In this document: positions 54,015 through 62,578 of the stretch, piece after piece
Layout of the letters: each line of letters starts with the position of its first letter
Numbering within the stretch: the stretch's first letter is position 1
Origin: Terrisporobacter petrolearius
GTDB taxonomy: Bacteria; Bacillota; Clostridia; Peptostreptococcales; Peptostreptococcaceae
Length of the DNA: 64,000 bases
Assembly (NCBI RefSeq): GCF_032598785.1
Contig: NZ_CP102984.1
Direction: 5' to 3' (one strand)
The notes under the pieces: model-generated
Seen by the model: the letters and a program-made list of their open reading frames with translations, nothing else
Told to the model about the DNA's origin: nothing
Databases searched by the model: none
Translations under genes and position numbers: made by a program

Positions 54015-56133
54015 AAACAATAATATTATAAATAGTTGTAGTAATAAAACATACAATAAAAGCTATGGCTGTAGGAATTAAAAATCCTAAAGCAGTCCAT
54101 TTAATGCTATTTGTTTCTTTTTTTATAGTTAGAAGTGTAGTAGCACATGGCCAGTGGAGCAAACTAAACAACATCATATTTAATGCTGTTAAATAAGTCC
54201 AACCATTATTTTTTAGTAACTCACCTAATGCTGATAGTTGATCAAACTCGATCATTTTACCAGTAGCCATATAACTCATAATTAAAATAGGCACCACGAT
54301 TTCGTTGGCAGGAAAGCCTAAGATAAATGCCAATAAAATAAAGCCGTCAAGTCCTATTAGTTTTCCAAGGGGATCTAAAAGATTAGCAACATGAGATAAT
54401 ATACTTATATCTCCAATATATATATTGGCAAAAATCCATGTAATAATTCCTGCTGGAATTGCCACTACTATAGCCCTTCTTAGTACAAATAAAGTTCTAT
54501 CTATAATAGAAGTGTAAATTACTCTTCCAATTTGTGGTGGTCTGTAAGGTGGTAACTCCAGAGTGAAAGTTGATGGAACTCCTTTTAACAAAGTTTTAGA
54601 CAATATAAATGAAACAAGTAAAGTAGTGAGAACACCTACAATTATTAGCAATGTAATAGATATAGCAGTAATGCTACTCGATATAAAATTGCTACTAATA
54701 ACTGAGCTAAAGAAAATGGTTGATATGGCTATTAAAGTAGGAAATCTTCCATTACAAGGAACAAAGTTATTAGTAATTATAGCAATTAACCTCTCTCTTG
54801 GAGAGTCAATTATTCTACAACCAATAACGCCAGCAGCATTGCAACCAAACCCCATACACATAGTTAAACATTGCTTTCCATGACAACAAGCTTTTTTAAA
54901 TAAATGATCAAGGTTAAAAGCTACTCTAGGAAGATACCCTAAATCTTCTAGTAATGTAAACAAAGGGAAAAATATAGCCATAGGAGGTAGCATTACTGAT
55001 ACAACCCAAGCTAAGGTTCTATACATTCCATAAGTCAACATTTCGTTTAACAATAGGGGCAAACCGATACTATTAAAAAAATTATAAATTTTTGGTTCTA
55101 TGGAAAATAAGACATCAGAAAGCATGGAGGAAGGTACATTGGAACCTTCTATGGTAATCCAAAGTACTCCACAAAGTAGAAGTAACATAAGAGGAATGCC
55201 AAAGACCTTAGAGGATACAATCTTATCTATTTTTTCATCTCTGTCCATAGCGTTTTTATCTGTAATTGTTACAACGTCATCGCTTATAACTTTTGCATAG
55301 TCATAAGTAGTCTTTGTAAAGTGACTTCTTATTTTACTTTTATCAAAAATATCAGGAATTTTACTTTTAACATTATTTAAATCGTCTAGAATATTATTTT
55401 CAGTGTAATCATTTAAAGAAGTTAAAAGACTTTGGTCTCCATCAATTAACCTAAGGCCCAACCATCTAGGATTAATGGATGGAATAATACTATACAAATC
55501 TTCCTTTATAGAGCTTATTATTTTTTCGATTTCTTCATCATAATATACTGGTTTATTTTTAAATTTGTATTCTCCTTTTACCACTGAATTGAGAGTTTCC
55601 TTAAGGTCATCCATACCTAGGCCACTTCTAGCTGCTGTTAAAACTACAGGAATACCAAGCTTATCTTCCAATTTGTCTTTGTCAATCTTGATACCTTTTT
55701 TCTTTGCTTCATCTAATAAATTCAAACATAAAATTACATTGTCTGTAAGTTCCATTACTTGAAAAACAAGATTTAGATTCCTTTCAATACAAGTACTATC
55801 ACAAACAACAATAACAGCGTCAGGATTTCCAAAGCAAATAAAATCACGGGCTACTATTTCCTCTTGTGATAGAGGAAACAAGGAATAAGTACCAGGCAAA
55901 TCTATAAGAGAGTAGTTAACATCCTTATAAGAAAAATCCCCCCTGGCAGTACAAACAGTTTTACCAGGCCAATTGCCTGTATGTTGTTTTAATCCAGTTA
56001 AATAATTAAAAACAGTACTTTTGCCTGTATTTGGATTGCCTGCTAGGGCAATCATAATTTCATTATCTTTTTTTTCTATATGAAAAATATCTTCTAAAGA
56101 TTTTATTTTAGTAGATTGTTGTGTCAAACCCAT
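54013..56133 (-). CDS. feoB: Ferrous iron transporter B
   Basis: A 706-residue Fe(II) importer. The N-terminal G domain has G1 GNPNTGKST, the TGNWPGKTV switch region, G3 DLPGTYSL and G4 NLLDEA. A helical spacer domain (about 180-285) precedes a polytopic membrane part with two Gate motifs (VMLPPMAIFFPLFTLLEDLG with YLPR; ELPPYRPPQ nearby) and Cys residues in MCMGFGCNAAGV. Length is normal. It follows feoA by 28 bases. Ribosome binding site AGGGGGATAGC. Confidence 0.96.
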   Translation of the reverse strand: MGLTQQSTKIKSLEDIFHIEKKDNEIMIALAGNPNTGKSTVFNYLTGLKQHTGNWPGKTVCTARGDFSYKDVNYSLIDLPGTYSLFPLSQEEIVARDFICFGNPDAVIVVCDSTCIERNLNLVFQVMELTDNVILCLNLLDEAKKKGIKIDKDKLEDKLGIPVVLTAARSGLGMDDLKETLNSVVKGEYKFKNKPVYYDEEIEKIISSIKEDLYSIIPSINPRWLGLRLIDGDQSLLTSLNDYTENNILDDLNNVKSKIPDIFDKSKIRSHFTKTTYDYAKVISDDVVTITDKNAMDRDEKIDKIVSSKVFGIPLMLLLLCGVLWITIEGSNVPSSMLSDVLFSIEPKIYNFFNSIGLPLLLNEMLTYGMYRTLAWVVSVMLPPMAIFFPLFTLLEDLGYLPRVAFNLDHLFKKACCHGKQCLTMCMGFGCNAAGVIGCRIIDSPRERLIAIITNNFVPCNGRFPTLIAISTIFFSSVISSNFISSSITAISITLLIIVGVLTTLLVSFILSKTLLKGVPSTFTLELPPYRPPQIGRVIYTSIIDRTLFVLRRAIVVAIPAGIITWIFANIYIGDISILSHVANLLDPLGKLIGLDGFILLAFILGFPANEIVVPILIMSYMATGKMIEFDQLSALGELLKNNGWTYLTALNMMLFSLLHWPCATTLLTIKKETNSIKWTALGFLIPTAIAFIVCFITTTIYNIIV

Positions 56134-56161
56134 AATGCTATCCCCCTAAAATAATTAATTG

Positions 56162-56389
56162 TTAAATATAAGATACTAAAATTAAATTACTCTCTTCTTT
56201 ACGCAAAGCAATCTTACTGCCACGGATGTTATAAACTGTTAAATTATTTTTAGGACCCTTTCTAAGAACATCTATTTCAGCTCCTTCAGTTAAACCTAAA
56301 GCTAGCATTCTTTCTTTTAAATTTCCTGTAGAAAGTAACCCCTCCACTTTAACAGTGTTTTTAATTTGAATGTCTGTAAGTGTTTTCAT
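56162..56389 (-). CDS. feoA: Ferrous iron transport protein A
   Basis: A 75-residue SH3-like protein that supports FeoB. LKERMLALGLTEGAEIDVLR and IRGSKIALRKEES fit the family. Ribosome binding site GGAGGTGCAAT. First gene of feoAB, with a DtxR-like operator in its leader. Confidence 0.93.
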   Translation of the reverse strand: MKTLTDIQIKNTVKVEGLLSTGNLKERMLALGLTEGAEIDVLRKGPKNNLTVYNIRGSKIALRKEESNLILVSYI

Positions 56390-56482
56390 ATTGCACCTCC
56401 ATTATTTATAATTTTGAAAAGTCATTACCTAAGATGATTCTAAAACATAACAATTTTTCGCCACAAAGGTAGCGATGACAAC

Positions 56483-56594
56483 TGGCCTGGCCAATAAGCA
56501 AGAAAATAAGTGTTGTTACACTAAGTTTTAGCTTAAGCTAACATTCTTAATTTAAATTATGCACCTTGTTCAAAAAGTGTTCAAAAAATATAGT
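56483..56594. promoter_or_regulatory. Overlapping divergent feoA/dtxR-type promoters with a palindromic operator
   Basis: Minus strand: TTGAAC (56579-56584), 17 bases, CATAAT (56556-56561) for feoAB. Plus strand: TTGTTC (56566-56571), 17 bases, TATAGT (56589-56594) for the regulator gene. TTAGCTTAAGCTAA (56528-56541), a perfect 14-bp palindrome of DtxR/IdeR style, lies just inside the feoAB transcript. A second palindrome, TGGCCTGGCCA (56483-56493), lies further down in the feoAB leader and is unexplained. Confidence 0.7.
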
Positions 56595-56640
56595 AATATT
56601 TAAAACATATTAGAAATATACAATTATAGGAGGGGTTTTT

Positions 56641-57108
56641 GTGAGTAGAAGAGAGGATTATTACACTTTTAATGAATATATGAAAAACAATAAATTGACA
56701 CCTAGTGAAGAGGATTATATTGAGATGATTTATAGATTAAATCTTGAAAATGATAAGGTGCAAGTTAAAGATATCTCTAAAAAACTCAATATTAAACCAC
56801 CCTCTGTAACAAAAATGATAAAAAAATTAAATGACAAGAACATGTTGATTTATAAAAAATATGATAGTATTGAACTAACTTCTTTGGGAGAAAGCGTAGG
56901 AGCAAAACTACTAAGTAGGCATAATACCATAAAAGAATTTTTAACTATTCTTGGTATAAACGAATCTATTCATGAAGAAACAGAAACCATAGAACATACA
57001 ATAAATGTTGAAACATTGATGAAAATTGAAGAGCTAATAAACTTTTTTAGAAGTAATGAAGATGTTTTAAGTAAACTTAAATTGTATCAAGAAGAAAATA
57101 AAAATTGA
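56641..57108 (+). CDS. DtxR/MntR-family metalloregulator
   Basis: A 155-residue metal-dependent repressor. The N-terminal winged helix has LTPSEEDYIEMIYRL and VKDISKKLNIKPPSVTKMIK. The dimerisation/metal domain has LLSRHNTIKEFLTILGI and HEETETIEHTINVETLMKI, with the His and Glu ligands expected. It lacks the C-terminal SH3 domain of full DtxR, as in MntR/TroR-type forms. The GTG start lies behind AGGAGGGGTTTTT. It is divergent from feoAB and shares a control region with a DtxR-style palindrome, so iron control of feoAB is likely. Confidence 0.9.
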   Translation: MSRREDYYTFNEYMKNNKLTPSEEDYIEMIYRLNLENDKVQVKDISKKLNIKPPSVTKMIKKLNDKNMLIYKKYDSIELTSLGESVGAKLLSRHNTIKEFLTILGINESIHEETETIEHTINVETLMKIEELINFFRSNEDVLSKLKLYQEENKN

Positions 57109-57119
57109 AGGGTGATATC

Positions 57120-58583
57120 ATGAAATTAGAAGATCTTTTAAAAGATATAGAAATAATTTTGTTATCAGGCCCCAAAGATGTGGAAATAAAAGGGCTAGAA
57201 TATGATTCACGAAACGTAAAAGAAGGGGATTTATTAGTTTGTATTAATGGAGCTAATGTTAATGGTCATAAATTCATTGAAAGTGCAAAGGCAAAGGGAG
57301 CAGTAGCCTTTGTAATTGAAGAAGATGTACAAAAAGATGATAATTTAACTTATATAAAAGTAAGAAGTACAAATGAAGTTATATCTACTTTAGGGAGAAA
57401 TTTCTACAAAAATCCAAGTGAAAAAATTCAATTAATAGGTGTAACAGGCACTAATGGAAAGACAAGTGTGTCATCATTTTTGAAAGACATACTTAGTCAA
57501 GATGAAAAATGCGGATTTATTGGAACTATAGGCATATTTGATGGAAAAAATAATTATTTAAATAAAAACACAACACCTAATAATATTGAAATACAAAAGA
57601 GTTTGAATAATATGATAAATAATGATTGTAAATATTGTACTATGGAAGTTTCTTCTCATGCCTTGGCTTTGAAAAGAGTAGAAAATATGAAATACAAAAT
57701 AGGCATATTTACAAACTTGACAGAAGATCATCTAGATTTTCATAAAACATTTGAGAATTATAGAAAAGCTAAGGAATCCTTATTTTATATGACTACAAGC
57801 GCAAATATTATTAATATAGATGATATTAATGGAAGAATAATATTGGATAATATTAAAACTTTGGGAGTACCTTATTATACCTATGGTATAAACTATGGTG
57901 CTACTTTTAGAGCTAAGGATGTAAAACTTTATGAAGATAAGACAGTATTTACTTTACATGGTCCCAATGATTTTCAAAGAGAAGTATCTTTAAATATGGT
58001 GGGACAATTTACAGTTTACAACTGTCTTGCTGTTATTTGTGCTTGTTATATATTAAATATGGATGTAGATGAAATAGTAAATAGAATAAGTATACTAAAA
58101 GGTGTAAATGGAAGATTTGAAAAAGTGGAAAATAACAAAGATATTCACGTATTTGTAGATTATGCACACACGCCTGATGCCTTAGATAATGTATTAAATA
58201 GTATAAAGGATTTTGCAAAAAAAAGAATAATCACAGTTTTTGGATGCGGAGGTAATAGAGAAAAAGAAAAAAGACCTCTTATGGGAAAAATTGCACAAGA
58301 GTATTCAGATATTGCTATAATAACTTCAGATAATCCAAGATATGAAGAACCAAATGAAATAATAAAAGATATATTAATAGGTATAGATAGGGAAAAAGAA
58401 AATTATGTTGTTATACTAGATAGAAAAGATGCTATTAAAGAAGCGATTAACATGGCTAAAGAAGGAGATGTAGTACTTATTGCAGGTAAAGGTCATGAAA
58501 ACTACCAAATAATTAAAGATGAAATAGTAGAATTTGACGATAAACTAGTAGCAAAAGAGATTTTAGACAGCTTGGTTAGATAG
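57120..58583 (+). CDS. murE: UDP-MurNAc-tripeptide synthetase MurE
   Basis: A 487-residue Mur ligase adding the third residue of the peptidoglycan stem. The ATP loop is GVTGTNGKTSVSSFL. MEVSSHALALKRV follows, then VDYAHTPDALDNVL and FGCGGNREKEKRPLMG. DNPR (in TSDNPRYEEPNEI) is the signature for meso-diaminopimelate addition. GAAGGGTGAT supports the ATG at 57120. A frame start 15 bases upstream overlaps the metalloregulator. It is 11 bases after that gene. An IS element has entered 47 bases after its stop. Confidence 0.93.
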   Translation: MKLEDLLKDIEIILLSGPKDVEIKGLEYDSRNVKEGDLLVCINGANVNGHKFIESAKAKGAVAFVIEEDVQKDDNLTYIKVRSTNEVISTLGRNFYKNPSEKIQLIGVTGTNGKTSVSSFLKDILSQDEKCGFIGTIGIFDGKNNYLNKNTTPNNIEIQKSLNNMINNDCKYCTMEVSSHALALKRVENMKYKIGIFTNLTEDHLDFHKTFENYRKAKESLFYMTTSANIINIDDINGRIILDNIKTLGVPYYTYGINYGATFRAKDVKLYEDKTVFTLHGPNDFQREVSLNMVGQFTVYNCLAVICACYILNMDVDEIVNRISILKGVNGRFEKVENNKDIHVFVDYAHTPDALDNVLNSIKDFAKKRIITVFGCGGNREKEKRPLMGKIAQEYSDIAIITSDNPRYEEPNEIIKDILIGIDREKENYVVILDRKDAIKEAINMAKEGDVVLIAGKGHENYQIIKDEIVEFDDKLVAKEILDSLVR

Positions 58584-58630
58584 TATAAATTATTCAATAT
58601 ATAAATAGTTTAAATATAACTTTTGGTTTA

Positions 58631-60163
58631 GAGAATGTCTATAGATTTGTGTAATAATTTTGTTTTGTAATTTATATTACTGGAAATTCAAAATTCCAGT
58701 AATATTTTTTTATTTCTAAGAAATACTAATACTAGCATTCTTTTCACAATTATTATGTGTTTAATTTAGTTGTTTATACACTAAATTTCCCATAATTTCA
58801 AAAAAATATATGATTTATATTGTGTAAGAGCTAGGGATTCTATCTCCAAACCTAATTGTGAGCTGGCCTAAAGTAGACGCCCAATTAGAGTTTGGAGATG
58901 TCCATTTCTCCATAATTTTCATAGTTGATAAGTATAGTGATTTTCTCAATGACTCATCTGTTGGAAATACAGTTCTTACTTTAGTATACTTTCTTAATTG
59001 TCTATTAAATCCTTCAAGTGCATTTGTTGTATAAATAATCTTTCTTATTTCATGTGGATACGCAAAATATGTACTTAAGTTATTCCAATTGTTGTACCAT
59101 GAATCTATTACAACTGAGTATTTTGAGTACCATTTTTCTCTAAGCATTTCTAAATTTTCAACTGCTGTCTCTTCAGTAAATGCTCTATAAACATTTTTCA
59201 AATCTTTCATAAATTCCTTTTGATCTTTAGACGCTATATATTTAAGTGAATTTCTAATTTGATGAACTATACATGTTTGTATATTAACATCAGGAAATAC
59301 TGTTTTTATTGCTTCAGGAAGACCTTTTAACCCATCCATACATGCAATTAGAATATCGTTAACGCCTCTATTTTTAAGGTCATTACATACTGATAACCAG
59401 AACTTAGCTCCCTCAGATTCTCCAATCCAAATACCTAATATATCTTTTTTACCACTCATATTTAATGACATGCATATATATGCAGCCTTAGAAACTATCT
59501 TGTTATCATCTCTTACTTTAAAATGCATAGCATCCATATATACAATAGGGTATATTTCTTCGAGTTCTCTACTTTGCCATTGGGCGGCAGCCTCTACAAC
59601 TTTATCTGTTATCTTAGAAATCATAGAAGGAGAAACATCTATACCATAAAGTTCTTCCATCTCAGATTGAATATCTCTAACACTCATGCCACATGCATAA
59701 AGTCCTATTATTTTCTTATCTAGTTCGTTGCAAACAGTTTCATATTTTTTAATAACCTTCGGTTCGAATTGAGAGTTTCTATCCCTTGGGATATCTAATC
59801 CAACCTCACCAAAACTGCTATCAATAGTTTTAGAACTATACCCATTTCTATAATTGGGAGACTGTTCATTACTTCTTTCATACTTTTCTCTACCTATATG
59901 TTCATCCATTTCGGCTTCTAATAGTTGCTGTATCACGTCTTTGAATAACTTTTGCATTAGTCCATTTTTACCAACCACATCTTCCATAGTTTTACACTTT
60001 TTAACTTCAACTTGATAGTCTATATCTGGAATAATTATTTCTTTTTTATTTTTCATTTTAATACCTCCAAAAGTTTAATATGAATATTATTCCAAACTTA
60101 CCAATTTTACATACAAAAAAGACTGTAGGTAAGTTTGTTTTACACAAATCTACCTACAGTCCC
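58631..60163 (-). mobile_element. Complete IS256-family insertion sequence with 8-bp target duplication
   Basis: A 1533-base element. The left end GAGAATGTCTATAGATTTGT and on (58631-58656), and the right end read on the minus strand, GGGACTGTAGGTAGATTTGT and on (60163-60138), match at 20 of 26 bases. TTGGTTTA flanks it on both sides (58623-58630 and 60164-60171), an exact 8-bp target duplication as expected for the family. It holds one transposase gene, a hairpin/T-run at 58674-58712 (ATATTACTGGAA with TTCCAGTAATAT) after the gene, and a palindrome (GACTGTAGGTA with TACCTACAGTC, 60121-60159) at the promoter end. Confidence 0.92.
58815..60056 (-). CDS. IS256-family (mutator-type) transposase
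   Basis: A 413-residue DDE transposase. N-terminal LMQKLFKDVIQQLLEAEMDEHIG, RNGYSSKTIDSSFGEVGLDI and PRDRNSQFEPKVIKKYE segments are typical. Catalytic residues lie in YMDAMHFKVRDD (first Asp), ACMDGLKGLPEAI (second Asp) and TTNALEGFNRQLRKYTKVR (Glu). It is full length with no frameshift, so probably functional. Ribosome binding site TTTTGGAGGTATTAAA. Confidence 0.96.
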   Translation of the reverse strand: MKNKKEIIIPDIDYQVEVKKCKTMEDVVGKNGLMQKLFKDVIQQLLEAEMDEHIGREKYERSNEQSPNYRNGYSSKTIDSSFGEVGLDIPRDRNSQFEPKVIKKYETVCNELDKKIIGLYACGMSVRDIQSEMEELYGIDVSPSMISKITDKVVEAAAQWQSRELEEIYPIVYMDAMHFKVRDDNKIVSKAAYICMSLNMSGKKDILGIWIGESEGAKFWLSVCNDLKNRGVNDILIACMDGLKGLPEAIKTVFPDVNIQTCIVHQIRNSLKYIASKDQKEFMKDLKNVYRAFTEETAVENLEMLREKWYSKYSVVIDSWYNNWNNLSTYFAYPHEIRKIIYTTNALEGFNRQLRKYTKVRTVFPTDESLRKSLYLSTMKIMEKWTSPNSNWASTLGQLTIRFGDRIPSSYTI

Positions 60164-60186
60164 TTGGTTTATTAAATCAGTTAAAT

Positions 60187-60235
60187 AAAAAGATGCTTAA
60201 GTCCATATTATGGATCTAAGCATCTTTTATTTTTA
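60187..60235 (+). terminator. Terminator, probably of murE, separated from it by the IS
   Basis: AAAAGATGCTTA (60187-60198) pairs with TAAGCATCTTTT (60217-60228), with TCCAT/ATGGA pairing inside, then ATTTTTA. Without the IS it would lie about 110 bases after murE. Confidence 0.75.
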
Positions 60236-60291
60236 ATCACTTTATCTGATCATTATGACTGACACAAGATAAAAGTGAATTTTTATAAAAA

Positions 60292-61218
60292 TTATTTTGT
60301 CTCTAACAATTTACATGGTGTTTTATTTGTTTCAAACCATCTAGTAGCAAATTCCTTAAATATATGTTCATTTTTACTAAGTCGTCTGTTTTTTAATTGA
60401 GCTAAAAAAATATTTGCTGAAAAAGAATTTTGCAAATGACAAATATGTATGCTATTATCAATATTTTTTTTGTAAGATAAAGCAACATTATAAGGAAGTA
60501 AGGTAATACCTATATTTTCACAAACTAAAGCTAAAAGTGTTTTTGTTTGAGAGTCTATATATAAAGTGTTTGGAAAATAATTAAGGTTACCCCAAGTATT
60601 TAAAAATACATTATGTAAATAATAATCACCATTGACGCAAACATATTTTTCCTTAGCAGTATCAAAAATATCCACAGAGGATCTCATTGATAAAGCGTGT
60701 TTTTTTGATGTTACAAGAACTAACTCATCATCAATTATTTTATGAAGGTTTAGAATGTTTTTATGCTCATAATGGGAATTGATAAACCCTAAATTTACCA
60801 TAGAGCCGCTAATGTATTCTATTATTTTACTGTTGGACCTTTCAATTAAATCTACTTGAATATTAGGATATTCCTTTTGAAAATCCCCAATAAGAGATGC
60901 TACACCGTATTCAACCATTGTGTCTATAACACCAATAGAGATAGAGCTACTCTCTTCACAAGAGTATTTTTTCATATCTAATAAAATATTTTTGTAACCT
61001 GCCATAGATTTGTGTGCAAACTTGTAGAACTCTTCTCCTGCATCAGTGAGTTTTATACTTCTATGTTGTCGATTAAATAACTCAACTCCAAGTTCTTTTT
61101 CCAAAGATTTTATATGTTTTGAAATGGATGATTGAGAAATATATAATTCTTGTGATGCTAGGGTAAAATGATTATACTTTACTATGGCTAAAAAAGACTT
61201 TATTTGTTCAAAAGTCAT
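60292..61218 (-). CDS. LysR-family transcriptional regulator
   Basis: A 308-residue regulator. The N-terminal winged helix is standard: MTFEQIKSFLAIVKYNHFTL, then ISQSSISKHIKSLEKELGVE and LFNRQHRSIKLTDAGEEF. The effector-binding domain (about 90-295) has ISIGVIDTMVEYG and a linker Cys. Ribosome binding site TAGGGGGATTTATT. It is divergent from the DUF2232-like membrane protein gene, with about 100 bases between, so that gene is a candidate target. The effector is unknown. Confidence 0.92.
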   Translation of the reverse strand: MTFEQIKSFLAIVKYNHFTLASQELYISQSSISKHIKSLEKELGVELFNRQHRSIKLTDAGEEFYKFAHKSMAGYKNILLDMKKYSCEESSSISIGVIDTMVEYGVASLIGDFQKEYPNIQVDLIERSNSKIIEYISGSMVNLGFINSHYEHKNILNLHKIIDDELVLVTSKKHALSMRSSVDIFDTAKEKYVCVNGDYYLHNVFLNTWGNLNYFPNTLYIDSQTKTLLALVCENIGITLLPYNVALSYKKNIDNSIHICHLQNSFSANIFLAQLKNRRLSKNEHIFKEFATRWFETNKTPCKLLETK

Positions 61219-61321
61219 AATAAATCCCCCTAACCTTAACCTATACCATATATTATAACAGATAAATTTCCTAAAAAGTGGTATACTAGGTTTAATTTAA
61301 AAGTTTTTGGAGGCATAAAAA

Positions 61322-62347
61322 TTGAATAGTTCAGTAAAAAAATTAACAGAAGCAGCCATATTATCATCTACTTTCATCGTACTTACAATGATTGCTCTTT
61401 CAACTGGTTTGGGATATGGACTGTATTTAGATTTTGGAGTGCCAATAATATTTGCACTAATATATTTCAGATGTGAATTCAAATACACATTAATGTGCGG
61501 CATTAGTAGTGTAACTTTAATATTACTTGTTCTTGGAAACTTTGCTGCTGCAATATTAGTAAGCCAAAGTTTCCTTTTAGGTATTTTATGTGGCTATTTA
61601 ATTGCAAAAGCATCAGATATTTTTGATGATCTATTTTTAGGTTCTATAGTTGGTGTTATTTTTATGATATTAGTAGATATTTATGCTAGAAATATTATAG
61701 GATATAGCTTTATGGAAGAGTTCCAAGGATACATATACTACTTTAATGGCAATCCAGCAATACTTGAAAATATGTCAAAGTTATTGCCATTTGTTAAAAT
61801 CAATTTACAAGTTATTTATTATTTATTTATAGCAGTATTTCCTTTTGGAATGGTATTTTCTATATATTTTATATCAATTATGTTTGGTAAAAAGCTTAGA
61901 ATACTAAATGAAAATGGGAAAAGAAAATATTTTATGATGAGATCCATAAGAAATTATAGTAATTTTATGTGTATGAAAAAAGAATATTTTTATTATGCTT
62001 TAGGATATGTTGCATTAGTAAGCTTATTGAGATTTTCTAATATAAAAATTAACAATGTTTATTTAAATACTATAATAACTTGTACAGAGTATTTATCATT
62101 ATATTTTATATTTAGAGACGGGAATATATTAATAGGAAATTATATAAACATTAAATATAAGAAGAAAAGTTTGAGTTTATTATACTTTGCTATTACAATA
62201 GTTTCCTTTTTCAGTATGTTTAAAGTTGCATTTTTAGTTTATGTAATTGTGGCAATATTTATGGACAAGAAATTCAATTTAAGAAAAAAGCAGAAATATA
62301 TCGTAGATAGTCATACAGAAAAATTAATGATTAAGTATAAAATATAA
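61322..62347 (+). CDS. DUF2232/YybS-like membrane protein
   Basis: A 341-residue polytopic protein with about eight helices. LTEAAILSSTFIVLTMIAL at the N-terminus and GVPIIFALIYFR fit the YybS/DUF2232 (substrate-specific-component-like) family. A charged loop (about 195-215) splits it in two halves. The TTG start lies behind TTTTGGAGGCATAAAAA. The function of the family is unknown. In many Firmicutes yybS lies near ribosomal-protein genes, but not here. Confidence 0.7.
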   Translation: MNSSVKKLTEAAILSSTFIVLTMIALSTGLGYGLYLDFGVPIIFALIYFRCEFKYTLMCGISSVTLILLVLGNFAAAILVSQSFLLGILCGYLIAKASDIFDDLFLGSIVGVIFMILVDIYARNIIGYSFMEEFQGYIYYFNGNPAILENMSKLLPFVKINLQVIYYLFIAVFPFGMVFSIYFISIMFGKKLRILNENGKRKYFMMRSIRNYSNFMCMKKEYFYYALGYVALVSLLRFSNIKINNVYLNTIITCTEYLSLYFIFRDGNILIGNYINIKYKKKSLSLLYFAITIVSFFSMFKVAFLVYVIVAIFMDKKFNLRKKQKYIVDSHTEKLMIKYKI

Positions 62348-62398
62348 AATTTACTTTCGTTATAAAATAAAAAATATTTAATATATGTTTAATATATG

Positions 62399-62510
62399 TT
62401 GAAAATAAGGGAAAGTAGTGTTATAATTTTATCATAATTTGAATATGAAATAGATCTATGAAGATCAAAAAAAAGCCATGAAGGTTAATATACTTTCGTG
62501 GCTTTTTTTG
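62399..62510 (+). promoter_or_regulatory. Promoter followed by a terminator-like hairpin upstream of the binding-protein gene
   Basis: TTGAAA (62399-62404), 17 bases, TATAAT (62422-62427). About 40 bases after the expected start, AAAAAAGCCATGAAGGT pairs with TACTTTCGTGGCTTTTTT (about 62470-62510), followed by Ts. Just before the gene, GAATTAYAGGGAAAA occurs twice (62521-62535, 62541-62555). This could be an attenuated leader, a short RNA, or the upstream gene's terminator with an unrelated promoter match. Confidence 0.5.
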
Positions 62511-62578
62511 TCAAAAATGCGAATTATAGGGAAAAATGAAGAATTACAGGGAAAACAAATACTGGGGGGCTAAAGAAA

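Noticed and set aside
58674..58712. Hairpin with T-run first taken as the murE terminator
   Set aside because: The inverted repeats and target duplication place it inside the IS element. The native murE terminator is more likely the hairpin at 60187-60235.
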